A stretch of DNA of 64,000 nucleotides from Rubrobacter marinus (GTDB taxonomy: Bacteria > Actinomycetota > Rubrobacteria > Rubrobacterales > Rubrobacteraceae). Both the position numbers and the translations under genes were made by a program. This document shows positions 17,117 to 26,303 of the stretch, piece by piece. Where the stretch lies: positions 62,001 through 126,000 of the forward strand of contig NZ_CP045121.1 of NCBI RefSeq assembly GCF_011492965.1, read 5' to 3'. The notes beneath the pieces are model-generated. The model worked only from the letters and a program-made list of their open reading frames with translations, was not told the origin of the DNA and searched no databases. Numbering within the stretch: position 1 is the first letter of the stretch; the number at the start of each line of letters is the position of its first letter.

Positions 17117-18478
17117 CTATGCGGCCCGGTTCTCGAAGCCCAGCCCGATCTTGGCTTCTATCACGCGGTCGAGCTTCTCCTTGAGGCCGAGCAGCGGGAC
17201 GCGGCTCGTGACCTCGCCGAAGAAGCCGAAGACGACGAGCCTCTCGGCCTCGTGGCGCGGGATGCCCCGGCTCATGAGGTAGAAGAGCTCCGTCTCGTCG
17301 ACCTGGCCCGTCGTCGAGCCGTGCGAGCACTTCACGTCGTCGGCCATGATCTCCAGGTTCGGCAACGAGACCGCGAAGGCGTCATCCGTCCCGAGGATGA
17401 TGTTCCTGTTCGTCTGGTAGGCGTCGGTCTTCTGCGCCCCCGGCTCTACCCGGATGAGCCCCGAGAACACCGTGACCGACTCGTCGCGCAAAGCCCCCTT
17501 GTACACGAGGTCCGAGTGGGCGTTCGGCGCGAGGTGGTCCTGGAGCGTGTGGTGGTCGAGGACCTGGTTCTGGTCGGCGAAGTACAGGCCGAGCATCTCC
17601 GAGTCGCCGCCGTCGGCCGTCAGGCCCGCCTCGACGTTCGTCCGACTAAGCTGGGCGCCGAAGGAGACGACGAGGCTGTTAATCGTCGCGTCCTTCTCGG
17701 TGGCCGAACGGATGGTGTTAAAGTGGAGGACGTTGCGCTCCCAGTTCTGCAAGGAGACGTAGCGGAGCTGCGCGCCCTGCCCGACGTAGAGCTCGACCGC
17801 CCCGTTGGAGAACGCCGGGTCCTCGGCGTCGGCGGAGGCGTACTCGTCGATGTAGGTAACGCTGGCGTTGTCCTCGACGACGACGAGGGTGCGAGGCATG
17901 ATCGAGCCGACCACGTCCAGCCAGCGGTAGCTCTGGATCGGCACCTCGATCTCGACCCCGCGCGGCACGTACAGGAACGACCCGCCCGCGAACGCCGCCG
18001 CGCTCAGCGCCGCGAACTTGTCGTAGTCCTCGGGCACGAGCCCGAAGAGCTTCTCCTTCACGATCTCCTCGTGCTCCTGAAGCGCCGTGTGGAGGTCGGT
18101 GAAAACGACGCCCTTCGCCTTCAGCTCGTCGTCGATGCGCGAGTAGGCGGTCTCCGAGTTGTGCTGCACGAGCAGCGCGGAGTTCTCCTCCCCCTCGGCG
18201 AGGAGCTTACGAACCGCCTCCGGCAGCTCATCCTCGCTCTGGGCGTCCGGGCTCGGGGCGTAGGGGAGGAAGTCCTCTATCCTGACGTCCGAGATGTCCG
18301 TGTAGCGCCACGCCTCGTCGCGGAGGGTAGGCATCGGGAGCCCCTCGAAGGCGCGCCACGCATGCAGGCGCTTCTCCGCGAGCCAGCCCGGCTCGCCCTT
18401 GAGGGAAGACAGCGCCTTCACCGTCTCCTCGCTTATGCCGCGGGTCTTCAAAACTTCTGGTACTTCTCTCTGCTGCAA
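17117..18478 (-). CDS. sufD: Fe-S cluster assembly protein SufD
   Basis: A SufB/SufD-family beta-helix protein of about 450 residues that pairs with SufB and SufC as the cluster-building scaffold. The C-terminal segment ([24 protein letters not shown]) with its His, and the N-terminal helical domain (LRDEAWRYTDI), mark it as SufD. The frame opens at GTG 18496, but that codon lies only 3 bases after the T-tract of an intrinsic terminator and has no ribosome site. TTG 18478 has AGAGAGG eight bases upstream and is preferred. It is third in the operon sufC-sufB-sufD-Rieske. Confidence 0.92.
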   Translation of the reverse strand: MQQREVPEVLKTRGISEETVKALSSLKGEPGWLAEKRLHAWRAFEGLPMPTLRDEAWRYTDISDVRIEDFLPYAPSPDAQSEDELPEAVRKLLAEGEENSALLVQHNSETAYSRIDDELKAKGVVFTDLHTALQEHEEIVKEKLFGLVPEDYDKFAALSAAAFAGGSFLYVPRGVEIEVPIQSYRWLDVVGSIMPRTLVVVEDNASVTYIDEYASADAEDPAFSNGAVELYVGQGAQLRYVSLQNWERNVLHFNTIRSATEKDATINSLVVSFGAQLSRTNVEAGLTADGGDSEMLGLYFADQNQVLDHHTLQDHLAPNAHSDLVYKGALRDESVTVFSGLIRVEPGAQKTDAYQTNRNIILGTDDAFAVSLPNLEIMADDVKCSHGSTTGQVDETELFYLMSRGIPRHEAERLVVFGFFGEVTSRVPLLGLKEKLDRVIEAKIGLGFENRAA

Positions 18479-18499
18479 AGGGACCGCCTCTCTCACGCT

Positions 18500-18538
18500 A
18501 AAAAATAGGGGCGGACCCTCGTGTAGAGAGCCCGCCCC
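18500..18538 (-). terminator. intrinsic terminator between sufB and sufD
   Basis: Reading on the minus strand, a 13-pair stem (two G-T wobbles, no mismatch) with a 5-base loop occupies 18538-18508. TATTTTTT follows at once. This is a textbook Rho-independent terminator, located after the sufB stop and just before sufD, inside what is otherwise one operon. Confidence 0.85.
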
Positions 18539-18572
18539 GCCGAAAAGTCTTGCAAGCTACAACCGGCGGCTC

Positions 18573-19985
18573 CTAGCCGACCGAGCCTTCCATCTCGAGC
18601 TGGATCAGGCGGTTCAGCTCGATCGCGTACTCGAGCGGGAGCTCCTTGGCGATCGGCTCGATAAAGCCGTTGACCACCATCGCCATCGCCTCTTCCTCAC
18701 TCAAGCCCCGGCTCATGAGGTAGAAGAGCTGGTCCTCGCCGACCTTCGAGACGGTGGCCTCGTGCTCGGTGTTGACCTTCTTCTCCTCGATCTCGATGTA
18801 CGGGTACGTGTCCGTCCGCGCGTTCTCGTCGAGCAGCAAGGCGTCGCACTCGACGCGGCTCTTGGCGTTCACGGCACCCTCATGCACCTTCAGGAGCCCG
18901 CGGTACGTCGAGCGGCCCGTCCCCTTGGAGATGGACTTCGAGGTGATGAGGCTGGAGGTGTTGGGAGCGGCGTGCACGATCTTGCCGCCCGCGTCCTGGT
19001 GCTGGCCGTCGCCGGCGTACGCGACCGAGAGGATCTCGCCGCGAGCACCCTCGCCCACGAGGTAGACCGCCGGGTACTTCATCGTGAGCTTGGAGCCGAG
19101 GTTGCCGTCGACCCACTCCACGGTGGCGTTCTCGTGCGCGACCGCGCGCTTCGTCACCAGGTTGTAGGTGTTGTGCGACCAGTTCTGGATGGTCGAGTAG
19201 CGGATGCGCGCGCCCGGCTTGGCGATAAGCTCCACGACCGCCGAGTGCAGCGAGTTCGTCGTGTACGTAGGCGCCGTGCAGCCCTCGATGTAGTGAACGT
19301 ACGAGTTCTCGTCGGCGATGATGAGCGTCCGCTCGAACTGGCCCATGTTCTCGGCGTTGATCCTGAAGTACGCCTGAAGCGGGATGTCGATGCTGACCCC
19401 TGGCGGGACGTACACGAACGAGCCGCCCGACCAGACGGCCGAGTTAAGCGCGGAGAACTTGTTGTCGTCCGCCGGGATGATGGTCCCGAAGTGCTCGCGG
19501 ACGAGGTCCTCGTGCTCGCGGAGCCCGGAGTCCATGTCCATGAACACGACGCCCGCCTTCTCCCACTCCTCCTTGAGGCTGTGGTAGACGACCTCGGACT
19601 CGTACTGGGCGCCGACGCCGGCGAGCGTCTCGCGCTCGGCCTGCGGGATGCCCAGCTTCTCGAACGTGTTCTTGATGTCGTCCGGCACGTCGTCCCAGGA
19701 GCGGCCCTGGTTCTCCATCGGGCGGATGTAGTAGTAGATCTCGTCGAAGTCGAGCTCGCTCAGGTCGCCGCCCCACTGCGGGGTCGGCTTGGCGTAGAAC
19801 GCCTCGAGCGCCTTCAGGCGGTACTCGAGCATCCACTCGGGCTCGTTCTTGTGCTTGGAGATCATGGCGACGATCTCCGGGTCGATGCCCTTCCTCGGCG
19901 TCTTGAAGAAGTACTCCTCCGGGTCGCGGAAGCCGTACTTGTACTCGTCTAGGCCGAGCTGCTGAATAGTCTTGTCTTCCGGCAT
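18573..19985 (-). CDS. sufB: Fe-S cluster assembly scaffold SufB
   Basis: A 470-residue SufB. It builds nascent [4Fe-4S] clusters with SufC and SufD in the cytoplasm. The core beta-helix is visible, with the typical [22 protein letters not shown] (conserved Cys) and YSTIQNW segments. The C-terminal [17 protein letters not shown] is the region that contacts SufC. ATG 19985 follows GAGGAGGAG. Only 13 bases separate it from sufC upstream. Its 3' side carries the internal terminator. Confidence 0.95.
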   Translation of the reverse strand: MPEDKTIQQLGLDEYKYGFRDPEEYFFKTPRKGIDPEIVAMISKHKNEPEWMLEYRLKALEAFYAKPTPQWGGDLSELDFDEIYYYIRPMENQGRSWDDVPDDIKNTFEKLGIPQAERETLAGVGAQYESEVVYHSLKEEWEKAGVVFMDMDSGLREHEDLVREHFGTIIPADDNKFSALNSAVWSGGSFVYVPPGVSIDIPLQAYFRINAENMGQFERTLIIADENSYVHYIEGCTAPTYTTNSLHSAVVELIAKPGARIRYSTIQNWSHNTYNLVTKRAVAHENATVEWVDGNLGSKLTMKYPAVYLVGEGARGEILSVAYAGDGQHQDAGGKIVHAAPNTSSLITSKSISKGTGRSTYRGLLKVHEGAVNAKSRVECDALLLDENARTDTYPYIEIEEKKVNTEHEATVSKVGEDQLFYLMSRGLSEEEAMAMVVNGFIEPIAKELPLEYAIELNRLIQLEMEGSVG

Positions 19986-19998
19986 GCCTTCTCCTCCT

Positions 19999-20751
19999 CT
20001 AGCTCTGCGCGGCGGAGCCGAACTCCTGCCGCACCCAGTCGTAGCCCTTCTCCTCGAGCTGGAGCGCGAGCTCCTTCTGCCCGGAAGTAACGATCCGCCC
20101 GTCGAGCATCACGTGCACGTGATCCGGCTCGATGTAGCGCAGGATCCTGTTGTAGTGCGTGATGATGAGCGCGCTGAACTCCGGCCCCCTGAGCGCGTTG
20201 ACGCCCTTGGAGACGACCTGGAGCGCGTCGATGTCGAGCCCCGAATCGGTCTCGTCCATGATGGCGAGCTTGGGATCGAGCATGAGCATCTGCAGGATCT
20301 CGTTGCGCTTCTTCTCACCACCGGAGAAGCCCTCGTTCAGGTACCGCTCGGCGAACTTGGGGTCCATCTGGAGAAAGCGCATCTTCTCCTGGATGAGCTT
20401 GTACATCTCCATCGGGGAGAGCTCCTTCTCCCGCACGCTGTTGACGGCGGTGCGGAGGAAGTTCGCCACGGAGACGCCCGGCACCTCGCTCGGGTACTGG
20501 AAGGCGAGGAACATGCCGAGCTTGGCGCGCTCGTCGGCCTCGAGCTCGAAGATGTCCTGCCCGAAGAACGTGACGGCGCCGTCCGTAACCTCGTACCTCG
20601 GATGCCCCATCAACACGTTCGAGAGCGTGCTCTTACCGGAACCGTTCGGACCCATGATCGCGTGGATCTCGCCCTGGCCGATCTCGAGGTCCAAACCCCT
20701 CAGAATCTCCTGGCCGTCGATCTCAGCGTGCAAATTCTCTATCTTTAACAT
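19999..20751 (-). CDS. sufC: Fe-S cluster assembly ATPase SufC
   Basis: A 250-residue ABC-type ATPase without a membrane partner; its ATP hydrolysis remodels SufB-SufD. The Walker A GPNGSGKS is at residues 34-41. [11 protein letters not shown] is the signature, with the SufC-specific GGE-K-K-R instead of the transporter LSGGQ. The Walker B is [13 protein letters not shown]. The frame is open to 20796, but ATG 20751 has AGGGG upstream and gives the usual N-terminus. First gene of the suf operon. Confidence 0.95.
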   Translation of the reverse strand: MLKIENLHAEIDGQEILRGLDLEIGQGEIHAIMGPNGSGKSTLSNVLMGHPRYEVTDGAVTFFGQDIFELEADERAKLGMFLAFQYPSEVPGVSVANFLRTAVNSVREKELSPMEMYKLIQEKMRFLQMDPKFAERYLNEGFSGGEKKRNEILQMLMLDPKLAIMDETDSGLDIDALQVVSKGVNALRGPEFSALIITHYNRILRYIEPDHVHVMLDGRIVTSGQKELALQLEEKGYDWVRQEFGSAAQS

Positions 20752-20811
20752 CGAACCCCTGCCATCGCCTTTGCAAATACCTTGATACTGCAACACCCCA
20801 GATCATAGCAC

Positions 20812-20817
20812 ACTGCC
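20812..20817 (-). promoter_or_regulatory. candidate extended -10 for the suf operon
   Basis: On the minus strand TGC-TATGAT gives an extended -10 (TGn) about 60 bases before the sufC ATG. No good -35 is visible, which fits the extended form. The gap 20752-20992 holds no gene and contains AT-rich patches where an Fe-S-sensing repressor could bind, but I see no clear operator. Confidence 0.45.
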
Positions 20818-20992
20818 CCCGGCGAACGCGCGGAGATCGAAACCGAAAACTCTTCTTGAAACCGCCCGAATTCGGCGCAAATAAAAGGATCTACGCCGCC
20901 GAGGGTAACGCGTTCACACCCACATGAGAGCCGTTGTCAGGGAGCGGACGAAGGTACCTGCTTGTAACGTAATCGAGGCCCGCAGGGAGGGG

Positions 20993-21994
20993 TTATCGGG
21001 AACTGTTCCCAACAAGCGCCAGGGGACGGACGGTGGCCTCGCCGGCCCGGAGGGGCACGTCGGGTTGCGTCTTGCGGGAGAGGTAGCCGAGCGCGAGGGT
21101 TCGGCCGTCTGCGGGCAGGGGGGCGACGCCCGTGACGCTGCCGACGCGCTTGCCGTCCTGGAGGATCTCGGCGCCAACCTTCGGCGACTCGCCCTCGACG
21201 ACGAAGCGGTGCAGCTCCTTGTTCGGGTGGCCGCGGTAGTGCATCCTCGCGACGGTCTCCTGGCCGGGGTAGCAGCCCTTCTTGAAGCTGACGGCCCGCT
21301 CGAGGATGCCGCACTCTCCCGGAAAGTTTTCGGGGGTGATGTCCGTGCCGAAGCGGGGGACGCCGGCCCCTATGCGGGCCGTCTCGTAGGCGTCGCGCCC
21401 GGCGGCTACCGCCCCCGAGCCGAGCAGGTGTTCTCTCGCCGCGGCCAGCGCGCTCTCCGGCCCGAGGAGGTCGAAGCCGGGGACGGGGACCGCGACGCCG
21501 ACGGCGAGCAGGGTCGCGCCCGCCAGCGTTATCTCCGACGATTCGTGCTCGGCGAGGGCGAGGCCTCCGAGGAGCCCGGCGGCGCGCGGGCCGTAGAGGC
21601 CGAGGACGGCCCAGGGGTCGGCGGCGCCCGAGAGGTCTTCGATCTTCACGCGGGAGAAGGGGGCGTAGCGGCCCAGGACCTCACGGGCCGCGTCCGCGCC
21701 CTCCGGCTCCGTATCCACGAGGATGCGACCGTCGGAGGGGGACTTGAGGGCGCGCAGGTCCGTCAGCACGCGGCCCTTCGGGTTCAAGAGCGCGGCGTAA
21801 ACGCCGAGGCGCCCATCCCCGGGAACCTCGTTCGTCAGAACGGCGTTCAGCATGCCCGCCGGGTCCTTGCCCGCCAGCCCGAGCACGGCGCGGCCGGCCC
21901 GGTCCACGAGCGCCGCGCCAGCGTAGAGGGCCTCGTAGCCCGCGTCTTGTTCGAGCCCTGTCTCCGCCGTCCGCGTGTTTCTCCCGTCGTCCAT
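20993..21994 (-). CDS. YgfZ/GcvT-like folate-binding Fe-S repair protein
   Basis: A 333-residue protein of the aminomethyltransferase-like fold. The YgfZ signature K-G-C-Y-x-G-Q-E is at residues 239-246 with the conserved Cys241. YgfZ/IBA57 proteins use tetrahydrofolate to maintain or repair certain [4Fe-4S] enzymes, which fits its place beside the suf operon. It lacks the full GcvT length, so glycine cleavage is unlikely. The frame opens at 22252, but ATG 21994 gives the family start. A -10-like TACAAT ends 6 bases upstream, suggesting a leaderless message. It is divergent from the HAD gene. Confidence 0.87.
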   Translation of the reverse strand: MDDGRNTRTAETGLEQDAGYEALYAGAALVDRAGRAVLGLAGKDPAGMLNAVLTNEVPGDGRLGVYAALLNPKGRVLTDLRALKSPSDGRILVDTEPEGADAAREVLGRYAPFSRVKIEDLSGAADPWAVLGLYGPRAAGLLGGLALAEHESSEITLAGATLLAVGVAVPVPGFDLLGPESALAAAREHLLGSGAVAAGRDAYETARIGAGVPRFGTDITPENFPGECGILERAVSFKKGCYPGQETVARMHYRGHPNKELHRFVVEGESPKVGAEILQDGKRVGSVTGVAPLPADGRTLALGYLSRKTQPDVPLRAGEATVRPLALVGNSSR

Positions 21995-22000
21995 GCGGAT

Positions 22001-22019
22001 ATTGTAAGGCACGTATACG
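22001..22019. promoter_or_regulatory. overlapping divergent promoters between ygfZ-like and HAD genes
   Basis: On the minus strand TACAAT (22006-22001) lies 6 bases from the ATG of the YgfZ-like gene, which would put the transcription start at or next to the start codon. On the plus strand TATACG (22014-22019) precedes the HAD gene's GAGGAGGG site. Both must share 48 bases. Confidence 0.4.
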
Positions 22020-22042
22020 AGGCCGACGAGGAGGGCGCTTAC

Positions 22043-22693
22043 ATGGCTGTAAAGGCCGTAATCCTGGATGTAGACGGAACGCTCATGGACACGAACTACT
22101 TGCACACGGAGGCGTGGTGGCGGGCCTTCGAGGAGGTCGGACAGCGGGCGCCGCGGGCGGCGATACACAAGGAGGTCGGGAAAGGATCGGACCTTCTGGT
22201 CCCCGAGTTCGTCGAGGGCGAAGAGGCGCAGGGGAAGGTCAGCGACCTGCACGGCGAGCAGTACATGGCCATGCAGGAGTACGGACTACCCCTCCCGGGG
22301 GCGAAGGAGCTCGTGGCCGCGCTCGTCGAGCGCGGTTACGGCGTGTGGTTCGCCACCAGCGCCGAGCCCCAGGAGCTCGAGCACCACATGCAGCTTCTCG
22401 AGGCCGAGGGCAGGATCCAGGGCGTCGTCAGCTCGGGCGACGTCGAGAACTCCAAGCCCGCCCCGGACCTCTTCCAGGAGGCCCTCGACAGGGCCGGGGT
22501 CGCGGCCGACGAGGCCGTCGCCGTGGGGGATTCGATTTGGGACGTGCAGGCGGCGAAGGCGGCCAACATCCGGACGATCGGCGTGCTCAGCGGCGGAGCG
22601 TACGACGAGGAGGCCCTGAAGGTCGCCGGGGCGGTCGCCGTCTACGACAACTGCGCCGCGCTCCTGGAGAGCGGCTTCCCCGAGGAGGAGTAG
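22043..22693 (+). CDS. HAD-superfamily phosphatase
   Basis: A 216-residue HAD hydrolase of the phosphoglycolate phosphatase/beta-phosphoglucomutase type. Motif I DVDGTLMD (nucleophile D9, acid D11), motif II FATSAEP, motif III Lys in NSKPAPD, and motif IV VGDSIWDVQAAKAA are all in order. A helical cap sits between motifs I and II. It dephosphorylates a small phosphorylated metabolite; the substrate is not predictable here. ATG 22043 follows GAGGAGGG by 7 bases. Confidence 0.9.
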   Translation: MAVKAVILDVDGTLMDTNYLHTEAWWRAFEEVGQRAPRAAIHKEVGKGSDLLVPEFVEGEEAQGKVSDLHGEQYMAMQEYGLPLPGAKELVAALVERGYGVWFATSAEPQELEHHMQLLEAEGRIQGVVSSGDVENSKPAPDLFQEALDRAGVAADEAVAVGDSIWDVQAAKAANIRTIGVLSGGAYDEEALKVAGAVAVYDNCAALLESGFPEEE

Positions 22694-22744
22694 CTTTTTC
22701 TGCGTGTCGGCCTTCAAACGGATGAACCTGCCGCGCCGGTTTTG

Positions 22745-22750
22745 TATAAT
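22745..22750 (+). promoter_or_regulatory. -10 element and long leader of the cold-shock gene
   Basis: A perfect TATAAT, unusual in this genome, lies 102 bases before the cold-shock ATG at 22852. The implied untranslated leader of about 95 bases matches the long, structured leaders that control cspA-type genes by temperature. I did not fold it. Confidence 0.55.
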
Positions 22751-22851
22751 TAAGAGTGCAAGTGAATGTTGGGCTCCGGCAAGCAGAGGCTTCCCCTCGA
22801 GAGAGGCCCTTTTGCGGCGAGACCCAGAGAAGAGAAAGGCGGGCTAAGTAC

Positions 22852-23055
22852 ATGCCCCAGGGAACGGTTAAGTGGTTCAACGACGAGAAGGGCTACGGCT
22901 TCATCTCCCCGGACGACGGCGGCGAGGACCTCTTCGTCCACTACTCGGGGATAGCCGGCAACGGCTTCCGCTCGCTGGAGGAGGGGACGAAGGTCTCCTA
23001 CGAGGCGACGCGCGGCAAGAAGGGCATGCAGGCGGAGAACGTAACCCCCGCGTAA
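22852..23055 (+). CDS. cold-shock domain protein (CspA family)
   Basis: A 67-residue single cold-shock domain. RNP1 (KGYGFIS) and RNP2 (DLFVHYS) are both present. It binds single-stranded RNA/DNA and acts as an RNA chaperone. The frame is open upstream, but MPQGTVKWF is the family start. The second cold-shock gene in the window (36893-37273) starts with the same residues but has a C-terminal extension. It is monocistronic with its own promoter and terminator. Confidence 0.96.
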   Translation: MPQGTVKWFNDEKGYGFISPDDGGEDLFVHYSGIAGNGFRSLEEGTKVSYEATRGKKGMQAENVTPA

Positions 23056-23087
23056 CAAGAACTCAAACAACAGCATAAGCGGAACGA

Positions 23088-23114
23088 GGGCCGGGGTTAA
23101 TTCCCGGCCCTTTT
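23088..23114 (+). terminator. intrinsic terminator of the cold-shock gene
   Basis: GGGCCGGG and CCCGGCCC form an 8-pair stem around a GTTAATT loop, followed directly by TTTT. It lies 33 bases after the cold-shock stop. Confidence 0.85.
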
Positions 23115-23168
23115 GGTGTTCTCGGGGTCGCCCTCGCGAGGTTTGGGGCGCTGTCGCCCTGGCGGCGG

Positions 23169-24376
23169 CTAGCTCCCGTCCGCCGGCCAGCCGGGAGACG
23201 AAGGCCTACCTTCGTATGCGGCGCGGGCTTCGGAGTAGACGCGGGGGAGGGGGAGACCCGTCTCCTCCGCCAGCCGGGAGGCGTCCAGGTACTCGGGGGA
23301 GACGACGAAGTCCTCCCCGTCGAGGCTGCCCACCTTGACCCGGCACCGTCCGTAGGGGAGTTCGACCTCGACGACGCGGCGGTCGGCGGTGGCGCGCCCG
23401 ACGGGAGAGTGGCGGACGCCCAGCGTGCCCGTCGCGCGCATGAGGTGGCGGGCGAGCCCTTCGCGGTCGGCGCCGCGTGCGAGGGCGCAGACCTTGTAAG
23501 CGCCGCGTCCCCGCTTCATCACGATGGGCTCTAGCCAGGCGTCGAGGGCACCGGCCCCGAGCAGCCCTTCGACCGCCGCCCCGAGGAGCTCCCCCGGGGC
23601 GTCGTCCACGTTCGCCTCGAGGAGCGTGAGGTCCTCGGCGCCGCTCGCGCCTTCGATCTCCCCGATCACGACCCGCAGTACGTTGGGGGCGTCGCGCAGG
23701 GTCGCGTTGCCGGCGCCGTAGCCCACCGCGCGGGGCGTCATGGGGGGGGCGGCGTCGGTGAAACGCCCCCCGGTGAGGCTCGCCATGAGGGCGGCGCCGG
23801 TCGGGGTGGTCGTCTCCCTCGGCTCCTCCGTGAAGCGCACCCGCGAGCCCTTGAGGACCTCCAGCGTCGCCGGGCCGGGGACGGGGAGGGGGCCGTGGGC
23901 CGCGCGCACGACACCGGTCCCCATCGGCAGAGGACCGCAGCTCACCGTCTCGACGCCGAGAAGCTCCAGGGCCACGCAGCTCCCGACGGTATCCAGGATC
24001 GAGTCGATCGCCCCGACCTCGTGGAACGTCACCTCATCGGGAGGGAGCCCGTGTACCATGCCCTCCGCCTCGGCGAGGACGCGGAAGGCGGCGACCGAGC
24101 GGCTCGCAACCCTCCCCGACAGCCCCGCGCCCTCCAGAAGATACCGGATATCCGCGAAGGTGCGGTGGGCGTGACCTTCGGGGTGTTCGACCGAGAGGCG
24201 GAGCGACCGTATGCCGTTCACCTCGGCGGGCTCCGGCCGTAGCTCGAAGGGGAGACCGAGCTTGCGGAGCTCCCTCGAGATCCCTTTGATGGGGCGCCCG
24301 CGTGGAGCAGGGCGGCCAGGGTCATGTCGCCGGCGGCGCCGCCGACGGGCTGGAAATGGGCGTGTTGGGGGAGGGG
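23169..24376 (-). CDS. larC: LarC, nickel-pincer cofactor synthesis protein, frameshifted
   Basis: LarC inserts nickel into the pyridinium dithiocarboxylate pincer cofactor of lactate racemase-type enzymes. The N-terminal part (HFQPVGGAAGDMTLAALLHAG) lies in one frame. From about 24293 the rest continues in another: FHEVGAIDSILDTVG, GPLPMGTGVVRAAHGPLPVPGPAT and the C-terminal VDD...ELLG section. Adding one C to the CCCC run near 24293 joins them. The total of about 400 residues is normal for LarC. The apparent fusion to the upstream DUF3618 gene probably reflects another lost base. No LarB, LarE or lactate racemase is in the window. Confidence 0.82.
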
Positions 24377-24757
24377 CCTCTCAGTCCCGGTCGCGGCTAC
24401 CCCGGTGACCTTGCGCGCCATAAGCAAAAGCAGGGTGAGGACGACGGCAAGGAGGACCATCGGGCGGGGGTCGCTCCTGACGGCATCGGTGAGGGGGGCG
24501 GTCTCCCTCGTCTCGCCGACCTTGCGGGCGAGGTTCGCCTGGCGCTTCCCCGAGTCGACGAGCTCCTGGCCGCGCGCCCTGAGGTTCGCCTTGACGCGCT
24601 CGACGGCGTCCTGGATGCGCTGCCTGATCGTCCCTTTCACCTGCTCGGCGATGACCTGAGGCTGCACGTGCTTCGCCAGGTCCTGGGCATCCGGCTCCAT
24701 CTGGCTCCGGATCTCGAACATCTCCCGCTCTATACGCTCCGGTGGCTTCTGAGTCAC
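24377..24757 (-). CDS. DUF3618-type membrane protein
   Basis: About 125 residues. A hydrophilic helical N-terminus (IEREMFEIRSQMEPDAQDLAKHV) with a long amphipathic region precedes one hydrophobic segment (PMVLLAVVLTLLLLMARKV). This is the layout of DUF3618 proteins, which in actinobacteria accompany holin-like DUF1469 proteins. GTG 24757 overlaps the upstream stop (GTGA). As read, the frame runs straight into LarC. The true end is probably near 24380, where one extra G would create a TGA, so the 3' boundary is approximate. Confidence 0.65.
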
Positions 24758-25199
24758 GGCCTAAGCTGCCCCTTTATCCATTCAATGTTCTGCTGGAGGG
24801 CCGCGATGGTACGGTGGGGCTTGGGATCCAGAGTCCTCAGCCTGCCCGCCCCCAAGCCTGCAAGTACGCCCCCGATCAGCAGCAGTATAACAGTGACGAT
24901 CCCTATCGCGACCCAGACCGGGAAGCCGACCGCGATCAGTGCCGCCGCGAACGTCGCGAAGAAGAAGCCCAGGAAGAGCAACATGAACACGGCCCGACGA
25001 CGAGCAGGCCGATCGCGATCCCGGCCTTGCGGCCGACGGGTGTGAGCTCGGCCCTGGCCAGCTCGATCTGCTTGTTCAAGAGCTCCTGGAGGCGGGGCCT
25101 GAGGGCGTTGAAGATCTCGCCTATGCTCCGATCGGAGGCCGGCCGGTCTTGCCGTAGCTCCCTGGTAAAGTTCTCCACCCTATCTTGCTGCTGCGTCAC
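24754..25199 (-). CDS. holin-like DUF1469 (phage holin superfamily) protein, frameshifted
   Basis: Two abutting open frames form one protein. The N-terminal part (RSIGEIFNALRPRLQELLNKQIELARAEL) is in one frame and the two membrane helices (FMLLFLGFFFATFAAALIAVG and VTVILLLIGGVLAGLGAG) in another. A missing G near 24990 (GGGCC for GGGGCC) explains the break. The restored protein of about 147 residues matches the DUF1469 family. Despite the 'phage holin' name, this family is widespread in actinobacterial chromosomes next to DUF3618 and is not evidence of a prophage. Its stop overlaps the DUF3618 start. Confidence 0.75.
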
Positions 25200-25381
25200 C
25201 CAGCACCCCCTGTTCGGACGATCTTGACGGTTCGCACCCTATTACCCCCGTCCCCGCCGGGGTAATCGCGGCCACACATAACAATCGTCACTTATGATGT
25301 TCTCTGCTGGTGTAGTATAAGACACGCACGTCCCCCGGTCAGCGGTCCGGCGGTGCGACGTATTCGTCACCCCGAGGAGGT

Positions 25382-26128
25382 TTGTTGGAGCTTTACAGGG
25401 CTCTGGGCGTCGTGCCCGGGGACGTGGTCGCCTTCGTGGGGGCGGGCGGTAAGTCCAGCGCGATCCTCCAGGCCGCGGACGAGCTGAAGAGGGCGGGCGT
25501 GAAGGTCCTCGCGGTGCCCACGACGAAGATGTTCGTCTCCGAGGCCAGGCGGATCGGCCCCATCGTGACCGGTGAGGATGCCGGGGACCTGCGCCTGGAG
25601 GTTGGGAGGGCGCTGGAGGACGGGGGCGTGGCCGTGGCCGGGTCCGGCATGCTCTCCAGGGACCGCGTCGGCGGGGTCGAGGCGGCGGCGGTGCCGTCCC
25701 TCGCGCCGAAGGGCGGCGTGACGCTCGTGGAGGCCGACGGCTCCCGCAGGCGCCCCATCAAGGGGACGGCGGACCACGAGCCCCCCCTGCCGGAAGGTGC
25801 GACGCTCGTCGTCGCCGTAGGGGGAATAGACGCCCTGGGCCAGACCGTGGACGAGGAGCACGTCCACCGTCCGGAGGTCTTCGCGGAGATCACGGGCGCG
25901 GGCCCCGGACACACCATCACCCCCCTGGCCTTCGCCCGGGCCCTCCTCGCGGGCCTGCGCAACGCCCCGCAGGACGCCCGCCTCGCCGCCCTCCTCGCCG
26001 GCGTCATGCCTGGGAGCGACCTGGCCGCCGCCTCGACGGTCGCCCGCGAGCTCTGGCGGGGCGGCGTCCGCAAGGTCGTCTCCACCTCCCTGCCCAAAGA
26101 AGATCCGGGGAGGGTCTGGACCCTCTGA
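25382..26128 (+). CDS. yqeC: YqeC-like molybdenum hydroxylase accessory protein
   Basis: A 248-residue protein of the YqeC family, found with selenium-dependent molybdenum hydroxylases. It has an N-terminal P-loop-like VAFVGAGGKSS, TTKMF after the second strand, and VEADGSRRRPIKG in the middle, followed by GIDALGQ. These are the family's conserved points. The start is one of two adjacent TTG codons (25382, 25385) behind GAGGAGG. No hydroxylase or selenium genes are nearby, so its partner must lie outside the window. It is divergent from the holin-like operon across 25200-25381, where an AT-rich promoter-like stretch is visible near 25292-25320. Confidence 0.75.
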   Translation: MLELYRALGVVPGDVVAFVGAGGKSSAILQAADELKRAGVKVLAVPTTKMFVSEARRIGPIVTGEDAGDLRLEVGRALEDGGVAVAGSGMLSRDRVGGVEAAAVPSLAPKGGVTLVEADGSRRRPIKGTADHEPPLPEGATLVVAVGGIDALGQTVDEEHVHRPEVFAEITGAGPGHTITPLAFARALLAGLRNAPQDARLAALLAGVMPGSDLAAASTVARELWRGGVRKVVSTSLPKEDPGRVWTL

Positions 26129-26303
26129 TCCAACACCCGAACGCCCCCGTCGGGTCCGCCGCCCCGAGACCGGCTTTCCGCCCGGCCCCCGACGAGATCG
26201 ACGGAGCCCATACGGCCTCTCGGGGTCCCTTCTATACGGAAGTAGCTCCTGCTCCGCCGTCCCGGTAGGCTCGAAACCGCCTCACGGCGGCGTTGGGAGG
26301 GAT

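Noticed and set aside
24218..24757. Apparent DUF3618-LarC fusion protein
   Set aside because: The junction lies in G/C runs where a single lost base would remove the DUF3618 stop; the two families are not normally fused.
24754..25199. Prophage suggested by a 'holin' family protein
   Set aside because: DUF1469 holin-like proteins paired with DUF3618 are ordinary chromosomal genes; no other phage gene is near.
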